The notes: generated by a model from the sequence alone, not told the origin. 64,000 nt of DNA from Tilletia caries (GCA_032718865.1 JALUTQ010000007.1:1736001-1800000); one strand, 5' to 3'. Counted from the first letter of the stretch, positions 31,887 through 44,653 are shown. Made by a program: numbers and translations.

Positions 31887-34541
31887 CTACGACATGTAGG
31901 TGCTCGCGTCGACACCAGTCTCCGGAAGCTCCGGAACAGCCACCTCGAAGCGGGCCTGAATGTCGGCCAAGATCTTCTCGTCTTCCTCAGAGCTGACGAA
32001 CATGATCGCAAGACCCTTGGTGCCGAAACGACCAGCACGGCCGACACGGTGCAGGTATGAGTCGGCGTCTGTGAAGAAGAGCAAAACCGGACGGAGAATG
32101 GCATGTGTCAGAATACATCCAGTCGATCGAAGTCAGGAATCATCGCGAACACACGTACCTGTGGGGGTGTCGTATGAGATCGAGACATTGACACGCTCGA
32201 CATCGATACCACGGCCAAAGATGTCTGTGGCAACGAGAATCCGCTTCTCAAAGTTCTTGAACTGCTGGTACCGTTTGATACGCTCGTCCTGACCCAGACT
32301 TCCGTGGATGCAAATCGAGGGGAAGCTGCAGTCACGCAGAAGCTCGTCCAGAGAGTTTGCTCGTGAAACCGACTTGACGAAGATGATGACCTGCAAGGCA
32401 CAGAGCTGCATTAAGTGATGGATGTTTCCGAATTCGCGCAGAATGGCCACATACCTGGTTGAACTCAAGCGTGTCTAGCAGCTCGTTTAGCTTGCGGTTC
32501 TTGGACTTCTCCTCCAGCTTAACGTAGTGCTGCTGGAGACCGTGCAGCGTGAGCTTAGTCTCGTCGTCGACATAAATTTCGAGAGGCTGGGAATTCCAAT
32601 AATGACGGGTCAGAAACACTACCGACAGGATCAGTGGATGCGAGATGAACTCACGTTCTGCATGAACTTCTTGCAAGTGGGGCGAACCTCCTTGCTCAGC
32701 GTGGCCGAGAACATCATGACCTGCTTGTGGTGAGGTGTTGAGCGGAAGATCTCCTGCACATCGCGACGCATGTCTACGTGCGTTACGAGATGGAGACGGA
32801 GTTTGTTTAGTATTAATGAAACGGTGAGTATAGAGGATGGATGAAAAGCTCACCAATCTGCTCCAGCATCTTGTCACATTCATCGAGGACAAAGTGCTTG
32901 ACACCAGTCGCCTTGAGCGAACGTTCACGGACAAGCGCAGTCATGCGTCCAGGAGTTCCGACCAAGATGTGAGGGCACTTTGCCTTGTCCTTCAGCTTGG
33001 CCTGGTCATCCCGGATGGGCGTGCCACCGTAGATGACATCAGTGCGGACGTCGGGCATGTACTTGCTGAATCGCGCGTATTCGTTCTTGATTTGGAACGC
33101 AAGCTCGCGGGTGTGGCAGAGAACAATGACGCTGACCTCGCCGTCGACAGGCTCGATCTGCTGAAGGGTGGCCAAGACGAAGACTGCGGTCTTTCCCATA
33201 CCAGATTTGGCCTGGCAGACTACGTCCATGCCGAGAATGGACTGTGGAATGCACTCCTGTTGGACTGCGATGGCGAAATGAGGAAGAAGGCAAGGCAAGC
33301 GAAGAGTTGGCTGTTGAGTATTCAGGAGCGGCTTGAGAGACGCTTGAGGCTGGTGACTGTACCTTCGGAAGGGTGCTCGAAACCGAGATCGCTGATCGCG
33401 CGGAGAAGCTCGGGCTTCAACAAGAAGTCGCGGAAACCGGTCGAATGAATGCCGACGTATGAACCCTGTTTGGGGAGAAGGAAGAATGGAAGAAGGGAAC
33501 AAGATGTGCCCAGGACGAGTGGCAGGATCGATCGCACCAGTCGAATGGAAAACGAGAATAGGAGGAAAAGGTCGAGGAAGAAAGGTATCGAAAAGGAAGA
33601 AGTCGTATAAGTACTCGCTTTCGTCGACTTGATGGGGGAAACGCGTTGTTCTGGACCAAAATCGGGAGCGGAAGAAGTAGAAAAGAAAAGAGAAGAGAAG
33701 AGAAGGGGGTCGACCGTACATCTGGCGACTGCAGTCGATGATCGTCAGGATCGCTGTTGCGACACATTTCGGAATCTTCTACGGCACGGCGAGCGAGTCC
33801 AATCGACCTTCTGCGCCCTTGCGCCTCGCCTTCGCTACCTATTGCCTGGAGCATTCGGCGAGAAACAGTATTCCCTTTGATCGGGACCGGACTGTCGACG
33901 GGCACGAAGCAGGTGGCTGACAGATGGCCGTCAGGCAGCCATGAAGTGCTGATCGATAACAGCAGACCCCATCCAGTGGACGCTGTGCTGATGCAGATGC
34001 ATGGATGACCGGCGGGCAGCGGGAGTCGCCCCGTTTGCTTGGCAGCAGCACGGCCGACGCGGAGGCGATAAGCACGTGGATGGCGAAGGTCGCAACGACG
34101 TAGACGAGAGTGGAAGGAAAAGGGCGGAAAAAGAACAGGGAGAGAGGGACTTAGTCTGGAATCGGGATGCTCGCCTTCTTGTCCTTTTCGCCATCCTTGC
34201 TGTCGGCAGCGGCGCCATTGGTCGTAGTAGTCGTGACGGTGGCTGTGGTGGTGGAAGGGACTTCCTCCTCGTAATCGATGAGACTGCGAAGGTGGGCACA
34301 ACAAGCCACAGGGTAAATTTGTCAGAACTTGCAGCACGGTAACGCGAATTGCAAGCTGCCGCTCTTGATGATGATTCAGGACCGAGCGCTCGTGCAAAGC
34401 GACGCGCTGTCTTGGCGAACAAGACGCGTCTCCAAGCGGGCGAAACCTGCGCCTAAGACGCGTCGACCGTCGCGGTGGGACACTGGAATACGAATGCTCG
34501 CGTGGCGGGGGAGTGGCCGGCACTCACTCTTCGTTGTCCAT
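31887..34541 (-). CDS. SUB2: ATP-dependent RNA helicase SUB2 (UAP56), intact
   Basis: DECD-box helicase of spliceosome assembly and the TREX mRNA-export complex, nuclear. Exons: 34541-34528, 34283-34175, 33465-33363, 33264-32854, 32773-32655, 32586-32455, 32390-32159 and 32068-31887. They total 433 residues, the normal family length. Motifs in order: MDNEDLIDYEEE start, [41 protein letters not shown] (motif I), [19 protein letters not shown] (II), SAT (III), [31 protein letters not shown] (V), [10 protein letters not shown] (VI). Intron 2 is 709 nt, far longer than the others, and appears to use a GC donor (AAG|GCGAGC) with a CAG acceptor. It starts 368 bp from the divergent RING gene. Confidence 0.95.
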
Positions 34542-34909
34542 GATTGCTAGTTGAGTGCGCGAGGTCTTGAGTTCTGTGAGTAATTGGGAGTCGACCGGTG
34601 GATGGATGCTCGTGGTCGTGCCTCGTGCGCTGTGCGTCAACAAGGTATAGGGAGGTGTCTTCGCGCCGTCGGCGGGTGTTGAATCTGAAGACACCACTAT
34701 GACCTTCAATGCAGACTCTTTCTGGGTGGAGAGACTCCACCACTGTTGGGAGTCTCCCTGACAGAAAACTCTCATCGAGTCTCGTCTCACTTATCGGAGG
34801 GTCATCAGCATGGGTGCCCGACCTTCTCGAGAGGGTTGCCTCCATCGTTTCGCCGTAAGAAGAAGACGACAGCGCGTCCTGCTGCACAGTCTCCCTACCG
34901 CACGGAACG
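34542..34909. promoter_or_regulatory. Shared divergent promoter, SUB2 and RING gene
   Basis: The two start codons face away from each other across 368 bp, so both promoters must lie here unless leaders contain introns. No TATA box stands out. This fits housekeeping expression but is inference from layout. Confidence 0.55.
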
Positions 34910-37900
34910 ATGCCGGTCCCAGCGTCGTCCAGCGGGAGCCGTAAGCGGCCCGCTTCGCCCTCCCTTCCCGCCGGGGACAGCAACACCAGCTCACAGCAAA
35001 ATGCAAGCTCGGGCCAGGCTACCGTCAAGCGACAAAGAGTCGGCGGAAGGAGCGGTCGGCCAGCGTCCAGCGAGGTCCCTGCACAGGCAGCTACTCCGCC
35101 GTCGCACACTGGACAGAACCTGCAGGTTCAGCCCGTGGCCTCAGTTTTGTCAAACTTGCCTCAGCAAACTCTCCAAGAGACGGTGGAGGCCAAAGCTTCG
35201 CGGCGTGTCGACAAGGGGAAAGGCAGAGAAGTGCCCAAGGACTCAGCTCAGGGCAGCTCCAGACAAGTTCCCACAGCTGCCTCGCCGTTGCCAACACGGA
35301 ATGGAACCTCTGCTCGTCCAGATCCGGCTACGGCCCTTGGCGGCGACGATTCGGCTGCGACAAGCTCGGCCCTTTCCTCACCCGTCACGGCCCCGGGGCC
35401 CAGTTCAAATGAAGACCCGCAGAACACAACGGTAGTCACAGAGGATGCGGTACCAACCATGCTCACACAGCCTGGCGAGAGAAACGAGAACGGGACGGAA
35501 AGCTTGCAGTTGACTTCTCTGCCTGATCATACTGGCCAGGAATCGCGCGAAACTCTGCAGGCGCAACTTCAGATCCTTCGGCGTCGTCTCGAAGCATCAG
35601 AGCGAATCGCTGAAAGCCAAGCGCGCGTTCTCGTCGGCCTTCACGAAAGATGTTCTTGCGACGTGTGCTTTGACTTGATGACTCGCCCATGCGTGTGAGT
35701 CTTGTCAAGCGCCGCATTCTCAAATCGTATTCCTCTCCCTGACAGCTCAATTCTTTTTCCCTCCTCTTTCGCAGAATTGCTCCTTGCGGACATATGGCGT
35801 GTCGCGAGTGCCTTGTTGCGTACTGGAAACAGCCCTCGGTAGCTGAACCACCCATCCGCGAGGGGTTGACGGAAGACGAGCGCCAGCGCATGGAACGCCA
35901 CCGCACTCTTGCCCGCGTCAAAATATGCCCCATCTGCCGGTCTGAATGTCTCCGTGCTCCGGCCGAGGTATGGCTGATGAAACAGATCGTCGGCGATGTC
36001 GAACGCTGGAGGAGCGTGGAGGATCGCGATGCAACTCGAGAGACCATCCGTCGTTCTCTTGAGACCGAGAGGGAGCAGGAACGCCTTCGACAGGAGCGTA
36101 CCAATCGCGAGGCCGGACCTAGCACGCTTACAGCGCGCAGGCCGGCGACTCCGCAGGAGGAAGGTCGTGCATCCCCAGTTCCGGCACCCACTGTGCCCGC
36201 CACCCATCGGATTGCTGCGCAGCTTCAGGAGCGTGCAGCCAGATTGAAAGAAGCTGAGGCGGTTCGCAAAGAGACAGCGGCAACAAGCTCGACAGTGTCT
36301 GTACCGAAAAAGTCGGGCGACGATTCGGCATCATCGACAACGACCGCCCCTCGCAAAACTTCGCATGGGGACGATGAGCTGAACCTCTTTCCTTCCGACG
36401 ATGAGCGTGAAGCTGCTAAAGAACGTGATGGGCCGCTAGCGGTGAGCGGATCCCAGGCTTCACAAGCTGCGATTGTCGAATCCGCACGAGCTCAGAGGGA
36501 AGCAGGAATGCAAGAAGAAGTTTGGGCAGGTGAGCTACCATTGTCTACGCACGTGATTGAACAAGCTAGTGCTTACTTCAAAGGCAACCACAGACATCTT
36601 CCGGACCGAGGAAGATCGTATGGCCATGCGCTGGGACCGAGAAGACCACGTGTGGCGATGCCCTTCGTGCATGCACGAAGTAACTGGCGAATATTGCCGT
36701 ATTTGCTCCCTTCGGCTTCGACGGCCACAAGGTTTACACGACGAACACGATGCTGATGACGTTCGTCGGATGGAGGAGCATCGCCATAACCATCGAGGTT
36801 ACGCTGCTGACTCTGACGGTGAATCGTACCTCGTAGAGCGCGCCAACCTGTCACCTCCGATTTATGAGGACCCATGGACCGATGAAGCCGAAGACGTGGA
36901 CCCTGCCGACGAAGACCATGAAGAAGATTTCTGGGAGTTCGAGAATCCTTTCTACGAAGGAGACGGCATTGATGAGGAGGAGGAGGAAGAAGACGACCTC
37001 AGCGACTTCATTGTTCCCGACGGTCTCAGCGACATTGACGCAGGAGGCGACGGATTAGACGAGGACGGTCAGCTCACAGGGGCCGAGGCAATGGGGTACG
37101 ACAGCCAGGAGGACGATGACGAAGATGAAGAAGACGCATACCTTTCCAACCAGGGACGTGCGCTCCGTGCGCTCTTCGCTCTCCGTATGGCTCGATCTCG
37201 CTCTGCTGCGTACGGCCAGTCGACAAGTGAAGAGGAAGAGGACGACGATGACGATGAGACCGGAACGATTATCCAAGCACCGCCCCGCCTTCTCTACGAC
37301 GCGCTGACTGAGGACGAGGATGACGACGGTGACGGTGACGCCGGCGGCAGCGGCAGCTATGTCAGGAACGTAGATCGAGCACGGCAAGCGATGAACGCAG
37401 GTCGAGCACCGAACTACTTTCAAAATCCGGTGGTACAGCAGGGGCTGGCAGACCAGCATACGTTCGAAGACGAGAACGAGGATGAGGACTTTGATGGGCA
37501 GCAGGGAGTCGAATATGAGGACAGCGTAGGTGAAGAAGAAGACGAACACCTCTACCCGGCCTATTACCCCCCAGACCCGGAACCTTGTGGCTCTGAATTG
37601 ACACCGGAACCCGAAAACGAGTTCCACGGCCAAAATCCAGCGTACGATAGCGGGCTTGGCTATGAAGACGAATCTATCGCAGGACAGTCGGACGACGTGG
37701 ACGATGACGATGACTACGATGTTCCAATCTACGCCACCGTTGCGCGGAGTCGAGGCCACGTTTTGCCAGACGATTCGGAAGATGACTCGAAACATGCACT
37801 TGATGGGCCTGAACATCATGCATGTTCGGAACTTCTTGCCGCTCGAGCAGCCGCTTATGCCGACGGCGGGGTGGACGGGGGTCTGGAATTCGACCGAATA

Positions 37901-38318
37901 AATGACATAGATCCCGGTACACTCTTTTCCAATCAAGGGCCGTCCAATAGCGCACACACGCATGCATACGACAATGAGAGCCACGACGACGAGGGCTATG
38001 GTGACACCGGCGACGATGACCACGACGACTATGACCACGACGATGATGACGATGACCACGACGACGGGCATCATTACTCGCATCAGACCGAGGATCCGTA
38101 TGGCGACGAGGAAGACGAGGACGAAGAGATCGTCCCAGGTGCAAGTCAACATGCGGAGGCTGAAAGACAAGGCGGAGCCATGTACGAAGAGGACGAGTAT
38201 GGGGGTGAACAGAGTTCTGATCAGGTGAGTCCACAAATCCACAAACATCACGCATAGGTCGAGACACCATACTAACTCTGGCCTTTCGAGCTCCCAGCAG
38301 GATGATTACCGCTACTGA
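34910..38318 (+). CDS. Large RING-finger protein with acidic tail (putative E3 ligase)
   Basis: Exons 34910-35694, 35775-36529, 36594-38224 and 38301-38318 join in frame to about 1062 residues. Residues 1-240 are Ser/Pro-rich and disordered. A helix (LQAQLQILRRRLEASERIAE) precedes the RING: CDVCFDLMTRPCV, APCGHMACRECLVAYW, then CPICRSECLRAP, a full C3HC4 set in the CHFR-like pattern. The next 250 residues have coiled-coil composition. WRCPSCMHEVTGEYCRIC is a second four-Cys zinc knuckle. The last 500 residues are extremely Asp/Glu-rich and end in an Asp/His tract. The RING implies ubiquitin transfer; the substrate is unknown. The tail may bind basic nuclear proteins, which is inference. Confidence 0.88.
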
Positions 38319-39151
38319 GTCGGACGATATTGACGAGCTCTAGATAGAGGAACACTCCCGCTTCCAGCCGTATACCATGACCGCTCGCCGCTGCGACATT
38401 GCCATCGCCTGATGCAGCAGCCCTCTAAGTCGCCGAGGAAGACGCTTGGGCATGGAGATCCATGGACGTTCATTGATGCTCCCGCACTCTTTGCCTTCCG
38501 AACACACCCATGCTTTTTTGTGTTTGTTCTGTGACATCTGACAGGACGGTGGCTGTCGCTTGTTGCCCGGAAGGAGCTCGGGACACCGCAGCGGGGAGAC
38601 GCAGACAGAGATATTAGTGAGAGGGAAACCCTGTCTCTATCGAGCATTCCGGTCGCACTGTCGCAGTCAGGGCGTATAAGGCCACCAGGCACCAACGAAG
38701 CTGTCGGTCAACCCTGCCAAGTGCCAAGCGCGCTGAGCGCTGATGAGCATCGTGATTCGTGGTTCAGGCTCCCGGAGATCGGAACACCGCCTGTCATATT
38801 CGCGCGGAGAGACTCCATGTTGGCGGAAAACAGACGACTCTGGCGGTACAATTTGTTCCAAGGCAAGGGGTTTCCAAAAACTCTCCACAGGGACTGCAGG
38901 AGCCGGGAGCGAGCTCGTTGATGCTGCTCTCCCGCAGTCCCGCTCCCTCACTCACTCTATATGCAGCGGCCGCGGCCATTTTGATCCGATCCACACAAGC
39001 TCGTCTTGGCCTGACTCGAGCGCATACTCTCCGATGACTGACAAGTGACAACAGGCGGACAGCAAGCCGCAACACTGACATACTGGCTGCTGATTGAATC
39101 TACGCAGGATGGTGCATGCCGCATGGGGATGGTGTAAGTTCATTGTTGAGC
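38319..39151. other. No supported gene
   Basis: Short frames on both strands overlap one another without conserved features. This is presumably the 3' flank of the RING gene and the promoter of the secreted-protein gene. Confidence 0.5.
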
Positions 39152-39160
39152 TATAAAAGG
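39152..39160 (+). promoter_or_regulatory. TATA box of the cysteine-rich secreted protein gene
   Basis: TATAAAAGG lies 125 bp upstream of the ATG at 39285, with a CT-rich leader between them, a usual arrangement for a strongly transcribed fungal gene. Confidence 0.7.
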
Positions 39161-39284
39161 CAGGACCACTCTCCCACTTCTTATCTCCCCCTTCCTCTCT
39201 ACCACCAGCCGATTCTACTTCCTTTCCTTCTCACTCGCTGAAACTCTACCTCCCCTTTGAAGAACCTCAATCACTTGCATCAAG

Positions 39285-39938
39285 ATGCGTTGCTCCACTG
39301 CCTTCTTCGCCCTCTGCTCTGTCGCGGTCACGCTTGCTGCACCCTCGGCCCACACCGACAGCTCTCTGCAGGCCCGCGCTCCCTGGGCCGATACCATCTG
39401 GATCACCAGCGCCGACGACTTCTGCATGATTATGCCGAAGTCTAAGATGACGATCGGTGACAGCGAATTTGAAGGAGGCACGCGAAGGTGAGTGAAGAAG
39501 GAGAGCGGAAGGTGATGGGAGAGGAGAGAGACAGTACTGACACCTCCTTGCCCCTTTCTCAGCTACTGCACGAAGCCCGCGGACTCAGCTCAAGGCCACA
39601 TCCCTGCCGGACTGTGGAAGAGCAAATACGTCTCCAAGAAACGCGGGAAATCCGGAGGTCGCCAAGTGCAAATTACCGGCTGCATCAACCCTTCTGCTTC
39701 GAGCCGTCTCATTCCTTCCGACGGCGGCGGACAGTACGACAGCAACGGCGGCGACGGCGGAAAGGGAAACCCACGAGGATCCGTGTGCCTGGGGTACAAC
39801 TCTTACGTCGAGCTAGTCGAGCCTGACGTTGGCCGCGCCTGCATTCGCTGCTGCGAGAACCCCAGCGACTGCCCCCTTTCCCGGGACACTTCTGGATGCC
39901 CCTCTGTTATCCCCGGTCGCTACGACGGATGCAACTAA
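39285..39938 (+). CDS. Small secreted cysteine-rich protein
   Basis: Exons 39285-39487 and 39563-39938 give 192 residues. A clear signal peptide (MRCSTAFFALCSVAVTLA) is followed by a mature chain with ten Cys. The N-terminal block APWADTIWITSADDFCMIMP, the DGGGQYDSNGGDG glycine loop and a final CIRCCENPSDCPL cluster resemble a widespread family of uncharacterised secreted proteins in mushrooms and relatives, recognised from memory and not searched. The gene is intact, with a TATA box and a short leader. It may be a cell-wall or effector-type protein, but nothing in the sequence shows a target or activity. Confidence 0.85.
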
Positions 39939-42173
39939 TCACCGTCACAGCCAACAAGCCGGAGGGAAGGTGTACTCGCCTCTCACCCTCTCCGACACAG
40001 AGAACGGGTGCAATGCGGCTCACCCCCCTACCCAACGGCCCGACACCCTTGAGGCTTCACGGAGCGCGATTCGAATACCCTCGTCTGCTATCAGACCTAT
40101 CATTCAAGACTTTACCCATTCCCATTCCTTGCTGAGCTCCACGCATCCCTCGAACAATAACTTTTTGAACCTCTACGCATCCCCTCGAACAATGCCTTCT
40201 GTTATGGTTACTATTCTATTGCAATTCGAACATCTCACAGATCGATCTTGAATTCAGGCTGAGAGACTGAGAACATGTTGATGCATGTATACTCTCAGCC
40301 GCTTGTCTATCTCCTGTGCTGGTGCTGCTTGTTTTGCGGGCGATGTGGGTGTTGACTCTCAAATCTCAAGACACTCCAACTCCGCTTTGAGTTCCAACGA
40401 CTCGAGCAGTTTGGCGACAGAAAGGGGACGTATGTACATGCGCGGGGCGTGCGGACGTGCCCGACGAGGTCGTGACAGGGCGCGAGGAGAGTCCCTTTCC
40501 TTGATGGCGGTCGCCTCCAGCACAGGCGTTTGACACTCACGTTCCTTCATGCTTTTGCTTCATCACGACTGCGACGCATCCATGCTCGTGCGCCAGAAAG
40601 GACGAGCTGACACGTACTGCATGCGCAGGATCCCTCGAAGCAGACACTCATGGCTCATGCTGATCGCCTCTTCCCTTCTTGTCTCTTCTGCCTTCGCCAG
40701 ATCTCACGCTTCCCGATGGGACAGGCTTCCCTCCCTCGCCACCCTCGCGCATTCTCGCTCTGACCCGCCCTGAACCAGCGCTTCCAGGGCGTATGCGACG
40801 GCATCCTGTGCGTCTGAATGAACTCACACACCTCGACTCGCTGGTAATCGCCAATCCAGATTCAATCTTCATTCGGGAACGGACACTTGGGTATCTCCCT
40901 CGCATCTCGATCCATCGCCACCACGTTCAACAAGCTACGACACACGGCCTGGTGCACGTTTTCGGTCGTTGCGCGGAGCTTGGCCATCCTCATCAACCTC
41001 AACGTTGACAATGAATGTACGTGTTCGGGCGGTTCAGCGTCCGCTCTGCGATGCCGGTTTCTGAAGCCTTCTGTTCCCAGCGAACTCACCCCGGGTTGTA
41101 TTGCAGGAAAAATGGCCGTCTTGGTCCCCTTCACAGCTTCCGCAACATGCGAACGACAAGGAGAGGGCGTCAACCACGATGGACATCACAAGGCGGACGA
41201 AACAATCGTGACGCCGCGGACATCAGCCTCTGTGCGGCCCTTAGCCCACGAGCGCAACCAGGCGCAACACAGGTCACCGTCAGAACAGCCGCATCTGAAA
41301 TTGTTCTCACACCGCAACTCATCGAGAGGTGTGTGCTTACATTTGAAGTATATGTTAGCGAGAGGGGGACATCGGTACGTTCGATCTCTGAATAACGGCC
41401 CCCGAGCAACACAGCCACTCCAATTCTTCGATTGACTGCGGGCGTCGCGAGCAGGTGTCATTTTATGTGGAAACTCGGCAGCCATCAGTCTGACGGCCAG
41501 GACTCAGCAGGCTCGTCCGATTAGCCGAGCGGCGCCACAGCTATAAGAGAAGGCTGCCGACCTTCGATTCGCCGGTTATGGGTCCCATTCCGTTGCTACT
41601 ACGGCGACGGACCTTTCCGGCCTCGGATACTTGGACAGAGGTGAGCGTTACCGACATCAACATTGGCGACTCCTTTCCGGCTACGCCTCACTGCGAGGAA
41701 AGCTGCAAGTCTGGCCAACGTTGAGCCTCGAGCTTTGTGGTCGCTCACGTTTACATTCGTCCAGATATCTGCGCGGCTGATGGCCCTCGACCTGGCGAAG
41801 AGACGCCCCACAAACTCATCACGGGCCTCACAGATCACCCCATCAATGCCGATTGCCGACTACGGTCCAGGTTCATTTCACAATCCTGCCTCATCAATCA
41901 TCATACGGCATTCAGGAACGGTCGAATACATGGACCCGCTGTTCTGTCTTCTGTTTTCCGAAAACATCGCCTCTCCGTCCCGTCAAAGCCCAGGTACCTC
42001 ATCGCCTCATCTGTACAGATTACCCGCAAGATTACGCCGAGTTCCCCCCTTCTTCGCCCATCCTCAAAAGGAAAGCAGAGTTCCATGCATTGATTCCCCC
42101 GTCAGCCGCCCCCTCGGCTTCATGCTTCGACACCGCCTTCTGCGAGCCCCGTCAAGAAGTAGCGGCCGATCCG
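39939..42173. other. Unassigned interval, possible small gene
   Basis: No recognised family. Coding-like stretches exist on both strands at 40.88-41.05 kb (plus: SIATTFNKLRHTAWCTFSVV; minus: MAKLRATTENVHQAVCRSLL) and on the minus strand at 41.6-41.84 kb. I could not build a spliced model with a start and stop. The final 400 bp are presumably promoter and leader of the seven-helix gene. Confidence 0.35.
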
Positions 42174-44057
42174 ATGTCTGCCTATCCCGAATTCGAGCTT
42201 CTACCCCCGCCCCCGCCGACATTCCTCTCGACATCTTCTCCCCAACGCGCGCAGCTGCCGCGGTTCGCAAACGTCGATGAGGTCGTACAATTCGCTCGCA
42301 TTCAAGTTCTGGCGCGACGCGATCCGGTGATCGAACGCTCCCTGTTCTTCGTAGTCATCTACATCGGCTTGCTCGTCGTGCTGGCTGCCTCGGTCATCAT
42401 CCGGCGTATCATCAACCGCAAATTCTGGCTGTTCCGCATCGTCCGCCGACCCGATGGACTCCTACTGGTGCCCCATCTGCACAACTGCTGGTCGTTTATG
42501 GCCGGCTCCTTTGGTTTCATCTTTACAGTCTACAACAGCGTCAGCCTGGTGAATCTGTTTCATCAGCAGCCGCCAAAGGACGTTTGCATCACACTGGTTT
42601 ACGTCTGGAGTCCGCTCTACCTGGGGATTTCGTGGATGGCGTGGGCTGCTGCGGTCGCTGGTACTCAAGACCTCTACATTCGAATCAAGATCACAAGACG
42701 ATGGGGACTCAAAGCTCGGGTGCCACCTTGGGTCGCCAATACGTTTGGAGTCGGCGTGCCTTGTAGCTGCGCGGTGGGAGTGTTCTTTCCTTCTCGACTG
42801 GGCAACCAGCACTCTGAAAATGCAAGGCGGCTCTTCATCGAGTGGAACAAGCAATTCTCCACGCAGGATGTAATCATGGAGGACATGTTGATTCAGCTTC
42901 AACAGGTGAGCTGACATGCAAAGCCGTAGTTGCGATGTGTGGACGCTGATCGTGGCAACCCCCTTCCATGCTTTAGATCTGGTTCCAGACCATTCGACAT
43001 GCCAACTATCTTGCGATCGCAGCCATGCTGTGGTCCATATTTGGTTTCATCACATTCATCATATATTTTTACTTCAGCGTCCGGCTCATTCGGACATTAC
43101 GGAGACACCTCAGAAGGCGCGGAGTCAAGGCGGGGCCGATACAGAATGCCATGACCATGTCGATGGGCATATTCACAACCGAGGGGATCCCTGATAAAGG
43201 AGACCAGCACGCGGATCGGACCGTGCTGTCCAGAAACGCCGTCAGAAACGTCGACAGAATGTCGACCATTGCATCGTCATGCATGCTTCAATCACAAGTT
43301 GAGGTGGTCATCGAGGATACCTGTCCCACTCCCAAACAAATGCAGCCACTCGCAAGAGAAACGCCACCATCGCCACCATCGCCACCATCGCCGCCGTCGC
43401 CGCCCTCAAGGCCGATGGTCGATCCGGCATCTGGACAGCGAGAAGAAGCAGGCTCAGTAGCGCGCGCCGTCCTGTATTTTGTGATCCAGGCCACCAGCAT
43501 CATCCTCGGAACGCTCATCATGGCTTCCGTTGCAATAACTATGGCACGCTTCGTGGTCGCTCAGACGGAACTAGGCCGATTCCAGAACACGGTCAACATC
43601 CTGTGGATGGTCCTTACCTTCACATGCGTGGTATTTGGAACCACGACCCTGTGTTCGATGTGAGTCATGATGCTTGGTCCAGGTTCAAGCAGAAGGCACC
43701 ACTGGCTGACACTTGCTTCTTGAACGGCATCACAGAGCTCACGAGACTTACGAAGAGAGCCTTGCCTCGTTGATCCACCCGACTAAGAGAAGCCACGTCG
43801 ACTCTGCACCTTTCAGGCTCAGCCCCGTGACGATTTCTGTCGTCGAACGCCGGCGTCGAATGCCTCAGCACGAGATTCAAACGCACGAACTACAAACGGA
43901 GATGGAGCATCACATCGAAGACGAAGTCGCTACACCAGGGAACCTGAGCACGGCAGATGCTATGACATACAACGATAAGCAGCATCCGTCGATGAGCGGC
44001 GACCTTTCGGACCGGGATGGGTCACTATCGAAGTCGGAATCGGCCGCAGGCTTCTGA
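42174..44057 (+). CDS. Seven-helix membrane protein, copy 2 (578 residues)
   Basis: Exons 42174-42905, 42977-43659 and 43736-44057 join in frame. Seven hydrophobic helices: LFFVVIYIGLLVVLAASVII, FMAGSFGFIFTVYNSVSLV, ITLVYVWSPLYLGISWMAWA, VANTFGVGVPCSCAVGVFF, LAIAAMLWSIFGFITFIIYF, YFVIQATSIILGTLIMASVA and TVNILWMVLTFTCVVFGTTT. Directly after helix 1 is KFWLFRIVRRPDGLLLV, matching the segment at the same place in the 26.4 kb protein. The loop between helices 5 and 6 is again long (about 130 residues) and contains a (PPS)n run. A Ser-rich acidic tail follows. A frame is open upstream to 41853, but the ATG at 42174 begins the Pro-rich N-terminus with no helix before it. Intact; function unknown. 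Confidence 0.83.
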
Positions 44058-44424
44058 AGATCGGGAAAACGGTCTATGAACGAACGATCGACTCGTAATG
44101 TTTCTTACGAATACTGGGAGACGACCAACAGCCTGACAGAATATGCGGTGTGCATCGTGGGAAACATCACATCGCAAGTCAGCGCAATAATCATGAGCAG
44201 GACGGCGGACGGCCCCACGCCAAGTGAATCATTCTAACGATTGGTACCGTGGGTTGCATCCCGTCACCCTTTTGTCTTCCTGCTGGCTGTTATTTCCCAT
44301 CCGACAGTCTTGCTTCTTATAAGAACGCATAATGCAGAGCGCCTGCGCCTCAACACCGGGGGGATAAACCTCATCGTGATTCGTGGGACGTCGCCCGTTC
44401 CGCCCATTCATCGCGGATTTGGGC

Positions 44425-44620
44425 ACCTCTCGCACAGCCTGTGCGAGGCTGGGTGCGAGCAAAGATCGCGCAGACCTCGCGTCGAGACCCCTGTGCGATA
44501 TGGCTCGCACAGACCCTCGCGCAGGCTGTGCGACGCGATCTAAGCTCGCACTGTGACACGGTTCCTCGCACAGGGTGTTGCGAGGCTTTCTGTGCCCTCT
44601 CACCACGTGCGCCACAGTCT
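44425..44620. repeat. Left array of TCGCACAG/CTGTGCGA motifs
   Basis: At least six close matches to TCGCACAG or its complement CTGTGCGA occur in about 200 bp in both orientations (for example 44430, 44438, 44491, 44505 and 44566), often back to back as small palindromes. Confidence 0.75.
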
Positions 44621-44653
44621 GGACTCTGGTGTGACATGACTGGAAGGGAAGTT

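Noticed and set aside
37055..38251. 398-codon minus-strand frame rich in Val/Ile that looks like a membrane protein
   Set aside because: It is the antisense of the GAC/GAG-rich acidic tail of the RING gene, where reverse codons read as Val, Ile and Leu.
41513..41590. tRNA-like A box (TAGCCGAGCGG) and B-box-like CTTCGATTCGC
   Set aside because: The seven bases before the A box do not pair with any sequence after the B box, and the T stem has a mismatch, so no cloverleaf forms.
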